Shown here piece by piece: positions 1 through 12,200 of a stretch of DNA of 64,000 nt. The stretch comes from Branchiostoma floridae (taxonomy: Eukaryota > Chordata > Leptocardii > Amphioxiformes > Branchiostomatidae). The stretch is taken from contig NC_049996.1 of assembly GCF_000003815.2 (NCBI RefSeq), positions 17,563,930-17,627,929 on the forward strand, written 5' to 3'. The translations under genes were made by a program, and so were the position numbers. Each line of letters begins with the position of its first letter. Position 1 is the first letter of the stretch. The notes under the pieces were generated by a model. That model saw nothing but the letters and a program-made list of their open reading frames with translations. It searched no databases and was not told the DNA's origin.

Positions 1-700
1 TAATAAACATTCCCTTTTACAGTTGGAGAGTTCCATGCTCGGAGCCATGGGGCCCAGAACCAGGCCGTGGTTTGGATGACAGCCGCTGCGCTCGGCGGGC
101 AGATTCTCTATCGCCTGGCTTTCTAGTCTAGTCATGGTCTCGACAATGCGACACGATCGTGGTTAATTTATTATTTAAAATTAAAGACTCATATTGTGGG
201 ATTTTTATGAGAAACGTCTTTTTTCATGTTCCATTCGAACACTTTCTTAAACACATGTTTGCCATTTTCATGGTCATTTTATCACCTTTCAAGTGTTTAT
301 CTACGGTCAATATATGGCCGGTACATCATATGCTTAAGGTTTTATAGAGAACTTTATTGCACGACAATTGTACATGATACAATGTATGGCAAAAGTACAA
401 AATAGAGGTATAGGATAAAGCTAGTTAACATAACAAGAAGGGCTAACATAATATACGGATATCTATAGGTATGAATAGTTCAACATATTAAGTCTAGCAT
501 GTCATTTACACGATTGGTTCTAAGGTATAAGCATTCGTGAATATATTTGCCTACTTTAACACACACAGTGAGGTTTGTATACTTGGTACCTCGTGCCAAA
601 GCAGTGCCAATTTACAAACAAATCCCGGAATTTCAACACGATTTGCACAACGGCAATACAGAACTCTGTCAATAGTACCAGGTCATGTAAAAGATAAGAT
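1..700. other. No gene seen
   Basis: AT-rich stretch without a convincing exon or ORF. Its right end may belong to the LINE fragment that follows, but the reading frame there is not continuous. Confidence 0.5.
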
Positions 701-714
701 GGATTCAACTTACT

Positions 715-1175
715 TTGTCAATCAGAATTAGCGCTCATCCTCTTGAAGTGGAAAGAGGGAGATATAAGAGATTACCAGTGTGTGAAAGAATTTGTAAATA
801 TTGTACATCTAAAGCAGTGGGAGACGAGACACATTTCATTTCCAACTGTTCATTCAACGAAACCGAAAGAATCACTCTGTTTAGAGAAGTCACAAACTAT
901 TATCCCAACTTCCCCACATTGACAGACGAACAGAAAGCTACTTTTCTCTTGAAATCGCAGAACCCACAAATTCTAGAAAATGTGGGGCTTTTCGTCTCCC
1001 TCTGCTTCCAAAAAAGAAGTCAAACCCAACCTGTTTAGAAATAGCCAACACTAGTATTAGATTAGAATATTGTTTCTGACTGTCCATTGCCACTATGTGT
1101 ATACCATGTACATGTACATGTACTTGCAATTAGCCCTCGCGCCCGAACTTGCAAATAAACTTCATTGTTGTCATT
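715..1175 (+). mobile_element. Non-LTR retrotransposon 3' fragment
   Basis: The frame at 715-1038 encodes about 107 residues with the pattern seen at the C-terminus of many aquatic-animal LINE polyproteins: ISAHPLEVERGRYKRLP, then a zinc-knuckle-like CKYC...DETHF...C. It ends at a stop and is followed by a short tail with an AATAAA-like element near 1155. Endonuclease and reverse transcriptase domains are absent, so this is a 5'-truncated dead copy. The family assignment is from the motif only. Confidence 0.6.
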
Positions 1176-1567
1176 AATTAACAAGAAATGGGCTTTTTGT
1201 TGTATGGAGAAATGATCAATTAACCAAGTATTTTTTGTAACTTAGTATGAACTTTCTTGACTATCTGAGTCTATTTAAGACTATCGTAGACTCTATGAAC
1301 TGTCGTAACTGCACTAGTAGTTACTGATGATGTTAAATATGTACAGTAGTCTCCCTCCCCAAAATAGATGGTGTCATTAACCTCACCTCCTTCGCTGACT
1401 CATGGAGAGCAATGTTTATTTTGTGTCGGGGCGCTGATTCGCGATGTCCAACATTGGCGAGGGTTTAGGTTATTTATGTTAGGAAAGGGGGATTTTGCCG
1501 GGTGTTGAAAATCGTGAATCGGAGCTCAACAAATGATCAACGCTCCAAGGTCTGCGAAGGAGGCGAT

Positions 1568-1755
1568 ATACTTAACTAATCTCCAAGCAGATCCTACGAT
1601 GGCATCAGATAGTACTAAACTGGCCAAGGAGTGTAGTCAGCTAAGAGGTGTGCATTTGCCATGTAGCCAAACACTCCTAAGCCGGCTTCACTCCTCTACC
1701 AGCTTTTGATACTATCTTATGCTACTGTAGGATCTGCTTGGAGATTAATACCTAA
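1568..1755. mobile_element. MITE family A, copy 1 (hAT-like, 8-bp TSD)
   Basis: Element 1576-1747 has perfect inverted ends beginning TAATCTCCAAGCAGATCC. The flanks ATACTTAA (1568-1575) and ATACCTAA (1748-1755) match at 7 of 8 bases, as expected for an aged 8-bp target-site duplication. The interior has no ORF. Copies 2 and 3 are at 47079-47255 and 56983-57129. An 8-bp duplication suggests hAT mobilisation (inference). Confidence 0.8.
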
Positions 1756-1959
1756 CCCCAGCCAGGGATCTTTTATGCCAATGGACTTTGAAATTAAAAG
1801 TAATACAAAATCATCTCATTTTAAATGCTACAGTCTATAACGTTGTAATTGACTTTTAGTTTATTATGTAAATTGTTATGAAATGTATGTGACACGTATG
1901 TGACGTATTATTTAAGATCCAGTAGTACTTGGCTGTATTTGTAATATTTAACAGACTTC

Positions 1960-2305
1960 ATGTTGCATATGATATTCGTGTGACAAGTGCTTTTGGTGAG
2001 CTCTCAAACGAACAAGAAACAGCCATGACTTCAAATACAAGAGTTACCAACCTAGGATTGATGGGTTCAAAAATTCGTATTTTCCCAGAACTATCGTAGA
2101 GTGGAATTTGTTATCACCAAGCACAATAGGGGCATCTTCTCTGAATAGCTTCAAAGAACGCTTGCAGATAGATGTGCAAAAGTTAGGTGTGACGGGTCGT
2201 TCGGTGTAATATAACCAGCTGCTGCCGCGCCGCGTGCCTGCGAAGCTGGTGTGTTACACCGAACGGCGGTTATACCGGCTATATAGATACAGATACAGAT
2301 CTAAT
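1960..2305 (+). mobile_element. LINE 3' end with terminal hairpin
   Basis: An open frame at 2027-2209 encodes 60 residues ending in a stop. It contains SYFPRTIVEWNLL and SLNSFKERL, the typical C-terminal signature of CR1/L2-like reverse transcriptase ORFs. Directly after it, 2198-2265 forms a strong hairpin (arm CGTTCGGTGTAA against its complement), then a short GATACA repeat to about 2303. Hairpin plus short repeat is a usual 3' end for such elements. The copy is truncated and inactive. Confidence 0.65.
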
Positions 2306-2561
2306 ACCAGCTCAAAAATAATATCTGCTAACTGAGACTGGACGTTTGCTTTTTTTGGTCCATCTGCATAAACTAACGTTCTGCGAGTTAAGCCGAAGTA
2401 ATTTAGTAACGAAAATGATCTACATCTATTCCGTACTGGGCAAAGCCCCTCGCGAGAAATGCATCCTCCTACGCAGTGTCTCCAACGGCGCTAGCTAAAC
2501 GCCTGTTTCAGTCGTAGTACTGTGGGCGTCGCCACAAACCAGCTATTAGCCGGGAGGTTAG

Positions 2562-2643
2562 AGAGCGTGAGGGGGTAAATTTGAGCGTGAGAGGGGAAAT
2601 TTGAGCGTGAGAGGGGAAATTTGAGCGTGAGCGTGAGAGGGGG
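2562..2643. repeat. 21-bp minisatellite, about four units
   Basis: Units of GAGCGTGAGAGGGGAAATTT repeat about four times with small changes. Confidence 0.8.
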
Positions 2644-2891
2644 TTATCTGCAGTTCTACCTACGACCGCAGCAGGCCGCTTCTATACGGTTGGTGGAATA
2701 GTATAAACAAAACATGATTTGGGTCATCAGGTTGTTGAACTGGTATTGACCTTTCACATCTGACCTTAAACATCAAAGGACCGCTAGTCTGACAAGAAGA
2801 ACACGTGGTAAGAAGAACAAGTCCTGGAAGTGTCCTTGTCTGGAGAAATTCCGTCTCAAGGTGTTCAGAGAGTTACAAATAAGGACAAACC

Positions 2892-5800
2892 ATGATCTAC
2901 AGTAAGCGAGGTCAGCAGACAGAAGACGGGGGAGACTTTGTCAAAGCAGCAGCGCTCTACAATGCAGCAATAGCCAGGTCAATAGACAAAGGTGTTGATG
3001 GTAAGATAGCAATTGCACTCGCTGATACGGAAAATGTTTTTATTAAATATGTCTTGAACACTCATATAAAAGTAAATCTAGACAACAAATCTAAACATAC
3101 AAACTTGCTGAAGGCGATGCGGGACCAGATCAAGCTGGAGATGGAAACCATTGACCAGCAGCTGGATCCCTTTGTGCATGATGAGGATGACCCACGAGTC
3201 AGGGACATAGAGGTGAAACGAGTTCAGGCTGTCAATCAGTTGTTTGAGAATATTGTAAAGGGACGAAGGGAATTCATCAGCCTGCTTGTAGAAGAGTGTA
3301 TTGGGTTAATGGGCCCCCCTCCCTGTAAGTATGCCCTAATAGGTTTGGGTTCAAAAGCCACAGGACTGGTAACTCCATACTCAGACCTGGAGTTTGCCAT
3401 TTTGGTAGAAGATGAAAGTGAGGAATGTCTTGTGCATTTTCGTAATTTGACCCACTATCTACACTTCAAGGTAGTCAACCTGGGAGAAACTATTCTTCCA
3501 GCACTGGGAATAACATGTCTCAATGACTTCTACTCTGAGAATCCCCTTGACAACTGGTACTATGACTCAGTTACACCTCGTGGGTTTGCATTTGATGGCT
3601 CCATGCCAAACGCAAGCAAGACTCCACTGGGCAGGCAAGGAATGAAAAACGAAAAACCTAGCGAACTCATTCGCACCCCAGAAAACATGGCCTCAATATT
3701 GCAGAACGATGTCACCTTGTACCTAAAACAGGGATATCACCTCTCAACCGTGTTGAGAAACCCATGCCTGATAGCTGGGGACCAGGATCTGATTGACGCA
3801 TACATCGCCAACACAATGAAGTCACTGCAAGCCAACGAAGGCAGAGTGGCTCTAGAACTGGCACAGAAGACATTAGAGAAAACCATGAAACGGATGGAAG
3901 ACAATGGAACAATCACTGCAAAAATGATTGATGTTAAAAAGGGACTTTATCGCTTCCCAGCTTTAGCAGTGGACTGCTTGGCACTGTTTGCAGGCATAAT
4001 GCCTACGACGGTTTGGAAGACAATAGACGAAATGAAAATGAAGGAAGTAGTGAGTGCTGAAAACGCACATCATTTGGCAGTGCTGGTTAGCATCTCAGCA
4101 GAACTCAGGCTAAGAACCTACATTGCAAACGGTGGGCAGACGGAAAACCTGTCAGCTTTGGCTTCCATTGAATCGGTGTTGGGTAAAGGGGAGTTACTCC
4201 TACAGAGCAACTATGTGCTACAAAGTACTGCAAAGTTTTCTATCTACCTAACGAGAAACCAATTTTCCGATACTATTACTCGGCAATACCTCTCAAAGAG
4301 TGTCTGTCCACATTGTCACAAATGACGCCAGGTAGTAGTTCAATAACTGGGTTATGCGGAGGCAATTTATTACCTGAGCTCTACAATGCCTCCTCTGGAA
4401 TACGAGCAATGGTGTACTATGAGCTATGTCAATACAAGCAGGCCACCGATCTACTTAACAAGGCCATAAGTGAAGATGGAGACATTGAAATGACGAATCT
4501 TCTATACTATCTGGGAGACGCTTGGCACATGCTTGGTGACCAACAGAAAGCAATTAAGTACCAAAAAGAAGCACTGAAGAGAACTAGAAAATCTATGGCG
4601 ACGGCGCAGCACATCCTGAGATTGCAAATTTACTTTCCGCCATTGGGGTAGCTTATGAAAGCGCGGGTGACTACAAGGCAGCAGTTAGTTATTACGACCA
4701 GGCATTGCAGATGAGTTGGAAAGTATATGGTAAGAGTTCGGCGCATAGTGATGTTGCAAAGGTACTCATCAAACTGGGATCATACTGGCAACGGCTAGGA
4801 GATCCCACAAAGGCAATAGACTATGCCACACAGGCACTGCAGATGCTGAAGACTGTCCATGGTCAGAATAACTCAAATCATGACATTGCAGTCTCATTAG
4901 AAACCCTTGGATGCGCCTTCAGTAGTATTGGCAATGACAGAAAGTCACTGGTGTATCAAGAAGATGACACGGAGACTGTATGGTCAATACACCGCACATC
5001 CCGACATTGCCAGCATACTCGCCACTATAGGGAAAACCTGGCACGCACTAGGAGACTACAGAAAGGCTATCACATACCTGCAACAGGCACTGCAGATGTG
5101 CATCAATATCTATGGTGAGAGTAGAGCACATTCTGTTATTGCCATTATACATAACAACCTGGGGTTGGTATTGCAGGAGCTAGGTGAATATAGACGGGCT
5201 GTCGAAAGCCATGAACAGGCACTGCAGATGTACAGAAGTGTCCATGGTCAAAGAACAGCACACTCTGAAATTGCCAGCGTATTAAACAACTTGGGGTTGA
5301 ACTGGTACAAACTTGGTGATTGCAAGAAAGCAAGTGGCTACTATAACAAGGCATTAGAAATGTTCAGGAGGGTCTATGGTCAGAACACAGCACATGTCGA
5401 GATTGCCACGTCTCTAAATAACATAGGGCAAGTCTGGGATGTACTAGGTGATCATAGAAAAGGTATCAAGTACTTTGAACAGGCCCTAGATATGTGTCTT
5501 ATTATCGTAGGAAAGACTGCAGCCCATCCTCTTATTGCTGACATACATAACAACTTGGGGGCAGCCTGGGAACATCTGCATAGCTACACAAATGCACGCA
5601 CTCACTATGACAATGCTTTACAGATGTACAGAAGTATGTACGGTCCAGGCAAAGCACACCCAGATATTGCTATGTCTCTTTCCAATCTGGGGACAATCTG
5701 GAGTGACTTGGGTGATCACAGAAAATCAATGAGCTACAATGAACAGGCGCTGCATATGTACAGGAGTATCCATGGTCAAGCTACAACACATCACGACATT

Positions 5801-6781
5801 GCCACAGCACTCAACAACATGGGAAGTACCTGGGTTAACTTAGGTGAAACCAGGAAAGGCATTGACTGCTTTGAACAGGCACTTGAGATGTACAGGAGTA
5901 TCTATGTTAAGAGTGCAGGGCACCATAACATTGCCGCCACACTTGGCAACTTGGGGACTGCCTGGAGGGATCTTGGTGACATCAGGAAAGAAATAGGTTA
6001 CTATGAACAGGCATTACAGATGTACAGGAGTATCTATGGCCAGAATACAGCTCATCCTGATATCGTCAAGTACTTAGTCAACGCGGGGGTAGCCTGGGGG
6101 AAGCTTTGTGATCACAAGAAAGCAATAAGCTGTCATGAACAGGCACTACAGATGACCAGGTATATCCATGGCCAGAGTACAGCACATCCTGACATTGCCA
6201 AATTACTAACAAACGTGGGGATAACCTGGCGAAAGCTGGGTGATCACAGGAGAGCAATAAACTATCATGAACAGGCACTGCAGATGTGCAGAAGCATCTA
6301 TGGTCAGGATACAGCACATCCTGACATTGCCATGTTACTTTGCCTCCTGGGTGGCGCCTGGCTTTTCTTAGCTGACCACCGGAAAGCTATCAGTTACCAT
6401 GAACAGGCACTGCCGATGTTAAAGAGTATCTATGGTCAGAGTACAGTACGTCTTGAAATTGCCAATATAGTTGCCCATCTAGGGGTATCCTGGAGTCGTA
6501 TTGGCAATCACGAGAGGGGAGTCAGCTACTATGAACAGGCACTGCAGATGTACAGGAGTATCTATGGCCAAAGCACAGCAAATCTTACCACCATCACCTT
6601 ACTTAATAAGTTAGGGGTAATCAGGTGCTCTCTTGGTCACCAAACAGAAGCTTTCAGTCTGTACCAGGAAGCATTATCTCTGGCACAGAAGCTTAATCCA
6701 TCGGACGAAAGGACCTCCATGATAAAACAAATCCAAGTGAATCTTGGAAAGATAACAGCAGCATCTGTTGACAACACATAA
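2892..6781 (+). pseudogene. Nucleotidyltransferase-TPR gene copy 1, frame-broken
   Basis: The first part (2892-about 4235) encodes an N-terminal TPR-like helix pair and a nucleotidyltransferase-fold domain with [15 protein letters not shown], the hG[GS]...DxE motif. The second part (to 6781) encodes about 17 kinesin-light-chain-type TPRs of 42-43 residues ([17 protein letters not shown]). The frame changes three times: between about 4187 and 4324 (same offset as in copy 2), near 4600, and near 4957, where about 11 bp of a repeat unit (expected CAGGCACTGCA) is missing. An in-frame stop at about 2880 precedes the first ATG, and the four upstream exons of copy 2 are not seen. It is very similar to 11146-14509. 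Read as a decaying paralogue; assembly errors could explain single breaks. Function is unknown. Confidence 0.72.
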
Positions 6782-6997
6782 ATGTCTAAATATTCATTTC
6801 CTCCCACATCAAATGATTAGACATTGCTCCATTGGTTGTTACGATGCGGACACATTAGTAGAAGACCATAGTACAATTTTGATGTTGTAGAATTTACAAC
6901 AAGAACCAACGGCTGACAAGGATCAAATACAGCATTTTCCATAATGACAACTGGATTATATATGACAAACAAAAAAAAAGTTAACGGTTCTTGGTGG

Positions 6998-7219
6998 AAG
7001 TCAATGTGCAGATGTTGGCACATCGACGCACCAAATCCGTAGTGTGTTTTTGGCACACAGACAGATTAGCCGAAGAGGCTCGGTGGGCGTCACTCCACCG
7101 TAAGGGAAAGTCGTGTAAAGTGCCTTTCCCAAGGGCACAACGTCGGGGCATGGTGGGAATCGAACTCAGAACCTTTCGATTCCGAGCCGAACGCTCTACC
7201 AGTTACGCCACGCCAACGC
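6998..7219 (-). mobile_element. tRNA-derived SINE, copy 1
   Basis: On the minus strand the head starts near 7219 and has an A-box-like TGGCGTAACTGG and a B-box GAGTTCGATTCC at tRNA spacing. A shared body follows (GGTGGAGTGACGCCCACCG, then ATCTGTCT) and a 3' part ending in CAACATCTGCACA. A second member with target duplication is at 34112-34349. Confidence 0.75.
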
Positions 7220-9240
7220 TACATTATAAAGATTATTATTAATTATATATGACATGGGCTCAAGAATACCATTAGTTTGAGATCGCACAGAGATCGTGTG
7301 GCGAATGTTATCAGGAAAAATGTTATATAGCAGCCATTTGAAGCATCATGTCTTTTAGTCATGTTCTGTAGAGTACCTCACTAAGTGGACATTCTTCTAT
7401 CCGGGATTCTTTTTTGGCCCGTATTGATCAATGTATGATTGTTGTATGTTAAGGCATGGAAATTAACATTTCCCCCTATTGTATATTTTTATACCACATA
7501 TCATTACACATATTACACCAGACGTATGTTGTCATTGTACATAGTTGTTTTCATGTCTGTATGTTTAGTATGTTTGTATAGGCCGTCGAGCCTGAAGTTA
7601 ACAATATATAAGTAAATATACAATCACGTTTCCCGCCTTTCAATCCATTTTGTGTAATTGGCTTGTACATCACATCATGTACATTGTACAAATTCTGAAA
7701 TACCTCTAATCTCTCTATGCTGTGGATTGACATGTGTAATAAAGTGGTCATGGACCCAGCTCTAAATCTATAAGTTAGTAAAACATGTGTGTGTCTTTCT
7801 ATCATCGATACATTATGGTGAAGAACCTTGAACAAAGCAGATAGCCCAGGACTGTATGTTTGAGCTTTTATCGTGTATGCTGCAATGACTATGAAGTACA
7901 TTGATTTGCGATCCTGGCAATTGCTTGCCGATTTGTACATTTAATGAAGACATGATACAGTGATGTTAACGATAAAGCTTTTTGTTGATCAATGTATACC
8001 TTCCACAATGTGAAACTGTGCATTTTTGAGAGCATATGAAATAAACATATGGTAAAGCTCATTTGTGCAGTCCAGTTTATTTTACCAGAAAATCAGGCAA
8101 ACCTACCTTGTTAACCATTGTGTTCCTATATCAGCTACGTGACCCCCAGTACATATATCGCTTCACCGAACACTAACAATATACAAGTAATCTTATCCCA
8201 CATTATTTACCATACTCTTCAGGGTAACGCACAATTAGCGCAACATACCAACAGCTATCACTATTATTTTGAAAATAATTGTATTTATGTTTGCTTATCA
8301 ATGGTTGGAGTAGCCACTATGAGAGTTATTCTACTACTACGTCATTGCCCCTTGACCTCACAGGTAAATAGTGCAGGTGACTCAGTACTTCCGGGTTTGC
8401 GCCGCCACGTCAGCCTGTCACGCGATCGTCGGGAAAACCCCAGAATATTTTTGTCTTGAACTGAACTGAAGTCAACTTATGTGCATTAACGTACATGTCA
8501 GGTTCTCAGGACTACAGTTGAGTTTACATATTCTTTGGTGAGGTAAACTGGCTTCAAACGTAAAGTTTATGTATCGCAAGACAAGACCAAGCAAGACCAC
8601 AGACTACTGCAGCAAGTACGAGGTGCGTGCCCCAAAACAGAGACCTTGTTTACTATAGAAGAAGTTATTCATCGGCTTGGCCTGGGTGTACTAAATTGTT
8701 GTATAAACTGCCGGCTGGCACAATCTTTTCGGTTAGCAAGCGAAACGATTGAGCTACCTGTTACTACTGAGGATGGTTCCTAGGCTAGGCTGGGGAGAGT
8801 TTTTTTGAAAGCTTAAAAACTCACTTATCCTGACAATCTGTAACCACGCATAGTTCCTGATCTGATAACGCCACCATAGTCCCACCCAGGACACACTATA
8901 ACACATTTTAAATCTTCCCACACATACTACCACCCTCGTTTGGCTTTTACCGGCGTTCACAAAGCTTGCCCGTGTTAATAATGGTCGCCACTGTGCTAGC
9001 CTCCTTCATGGCCTTACACGGGCGTCTATTGTTGAGTTGGCGGGGTGGGGTTTAGGTTGCTGACCAATGCAACGAGGTGTAACTATATCTATGGTCACGG
9101 GTAACATTAAACCTCCAGGTGCCTTTGTATTCAGTCACTTACAAAGACTATTTACGTAGGCCTTACGCGGTGGAAAGTCCCGACAATGGCACTGTGGAGA
9201 GTCCCGCCTGAATCAGAGGAAAAATCTACTGGCTGAGTTC
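7220..9240. other. Intergenic; contains 8040-8220 paralogous flank
   Basis: No supported gene. A minus-strand frame of 129 codons at 7551-7940 resembles nothing I know and has no coding features. Bases 8040-8220 are recognisably similar to 15560-15740, downstream of the second NTase-TPR copy (shared CCTACCTTGTTAA and ACTAACAATATACAA). The duplication that made the two genes may therefore have included their 3' flank. The 5' UTR of copy 2 probably begins within the last few hundred bases. Confidence 0.45.
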
Positions 9241-9282
9241 ACTCTTTTGTTAAAAATCTAGTCGTCAGGTAAGGTTGAGAAA

Positions 9283-12200
9283 ATGTCCGATAACGATATG
9301 ACCAGCATAACAAGCAAGTTAAAGCACCTGCAGGTGTGGCTTGGGAGTAAGGACGATGACAAAGTCGGTTACGGACTGGCACTGAGAGAAGCCATTATTA
9401 CAGCGGACCATTTCATGGAGTCAGAAGTCCTGAAAGGTCTTGGAGACCTGCATCTTCGGAAAGGAAGGGTTCGGAAAGATTCAGCAGAGTTTGACAAAGC
9501 TGCTGCCCTGTATGCTGCTGCCCTACTGCGCTGCACAGATCCAGACATGGGACAAACACTGGAACATCGTATCGGCTACATGGAGAAACTCTCCAGACAA
9601 CTGCTGGAGGGGTACAGTCCACAGTACAGGTGGTTGTCACCAGACTACTGGGGTACTGCTGACAGCAATGTCTTAAGGGTGGCAGAAATCTGTGAAAGGT
9701 TGGACCAAAAAATGAAGAACCAAATATGGCCATCTGTACAGGATATCTATACACAAGAACTTGTGACTGCCATTGAAAATGGCGACGTGTTGTTGGAACA
9801 AGAGATTCTAAAATCTTTAGGAGATTCGTACTTTGAGGAGGGGAAGAAAACGTTTTCTGCATCACGACTGTCCGATGCAGCTGCCATGTACAACAAGGCA
9901 CTGAAAATATGTGAGGGGCAAGGGGCAAAAGAAACTCTGCGCCATCGTATCAGGCACTTGGACAGGGTCAAGGAAGCAGTGAAATGGGTAAGTAGTTTCA
10001 TCATCTCTGCAATATACTTATTTTTCCAAGAATACAACGACAGCATGTAAAAAAGCCTTTGTGTAAGTGTACCCATAACCGTCACAATACACTTGACACA
10101 CAAAAGGAAGATGCAGAAAAATTGACAGATGTGTATTTGATACTCAGAAACCTTCCCGAAAGAAGTCAAGACCGACGGAGCTGAGAAGATCACGAGTAGA
10201 GGGCCAGTTGGGGGACACCACAGGAACTGACGTCAAGCAAGGCCAGCCTTTCCGTCCTGACATACAGAGGTGGGCAAAACATTTATGTATAAATAGTTTA
10301 GAAAATGACAAGCTGACATACAGAGGTTGGCAAAACATTTATCTATAAATATTTAGATAATGACAAGCTAGGTCGATAAAAGTGTGTCCCTTTCTGCATG
10401 TGACAGAATCACTGTAGTGTTACAGCCACGAAGCATTTCATTGTTATTTCTTTGTTTCACAGCCAAACAAGAGTGCACCTGGATAGTGTTGCACCTGGAG
10501 CTGTTCAAGACGAAAAAGACGCCGACAGGTGGGCAGCACTTGCCAGCTAGGACACAACTCTGTTTCAATGAAAAAGTTTGATTTTCTCACCGCATCATGA
10601 AACATACTCTTAACATACTCTTTACAAGCTATGTTTTTAGGCTTTCGTAGTTATATGTGTGTGTTCTTTTCTTTCCAGTCAGTACAAGGACCAAATAAAG
10701 GAGGGTGACTCCTCCCTTGCCAGAGCAGACCTGGACTCAGCAGAGCAGCACTTTGCAGCTGCACTCAAGATGGTACATATCAGAGGTAAGGACGACAACA
10801 ATCCCTCTATGACTGAAATATCACATGAACATGTTAGGCCTGGGCTTTCGTAAGTGAAGCAACGAAGTATGCATATCAATATTTCTAGCATTCACTATTA
10901 GAAATTTACTTTGTAAGACATACAGGTTGAATTAATGTACGACATTTACAAAAGCAAAACTAGATTGTACATTTTGCTTCAAAACAAAGCTCGGTCAATG
11001 TACATAATGGATGATACAAGTCCAGGACAATGTTTTATGGCATAGTCATCACAAAAAAATTGCCTAAGATCAAATTCTTTCTACACAGATTCCCCAGCTC
11101 AGCAGTACCAGAGAGAGGTGGAGCCCCTGTGCAAGTTGGGGGATGTCTACAGTAAGCGAGGTCAGCAGACAGGAGACGGGGGAGACTTTGTCAAAGCAGC
11201 AGCACTCTACAATGCAGCAATAGCCAGGTCAGAGGGTCAAGTCCTCAATGGTAACTTAGAAATAACTATTATAGATGTAGAGAAGTCATTTCATACATAT
11301 TGCTTAGGCATTCAATGTAGTGTAATACAAGATGGTACAAAAAGACACAAGAAACAACTGAAGGAGATGCGGGACCAGATCAAGCTGGAGATGGAAACCA
11401 TTGACCAGCAGCTGGATCCCTATGTACATGATGAGGATGACCCACGTGTCAAACAGATAGAGGCAAAACGAGCTCAGGCTGTCAGAAAGTTGTTTGAGAA
11501 CATTGCACAACAAAGGAAGGAGTTCATCAGCCAGCTAGTAGAAGAGTGTATTGGGTTAATGGGTCCCCCTCCCTGTAAGTATGCCCTGATAGGATTGGGT
11601 TCACAGGCCACAGGACTGGTAACTCCATACTCAGACCTGGAGTTTGCCATCTTGGTTGAGGAAGAAAGTGAAGAATATCTTGTATATTTCCGTAACCTCA
11701 CCCACTATCTCCACCTCAAGGTGGTCAACCTGGGAGAAACCATACTCCCAGCATTAGGAATAAAAAGCCTGAATGATTTCTACTCAGAGAACCCCCTTGA
11801 CAACTGGTACTATGACTCTGTTACACCACGTGGGTTTGCATTTGATGGTTCCATGCCAAAGGCGAGCAAGACTCCACTAGGCTTGCATGGAACCATGGAA
11901 AAACCACCCAGTGAACTCATTTGCACCCCAAACAGCATGATTTTAAAACTACAAAAAGATACCACACTATACTTGAGAGAAGGCTATCACCTTGCTACTA
12001 TCTTACGAAACCCATGCCTGATAGCAGGGTATCAGGGCTTGATTGACACATACATGGCCATGACAGTGAATATACTGCAAGCTGAAGGGGGTAAAATGGC
12101 TCGACAACTGGCACAGGAGACATTGAAGGAAAATATGAAAAGCTATGATAATAAAGAGACAATCACAGCAAAGATAATTGATGTGAAAAAAGACATTTAT

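Noticed and set aside
9413..9928. 171-codon minus-strand frame
   Set aside because: Shadow of NTase-TPR exon 1, which has clear protein motifs and correct splice phase on the plus strand.
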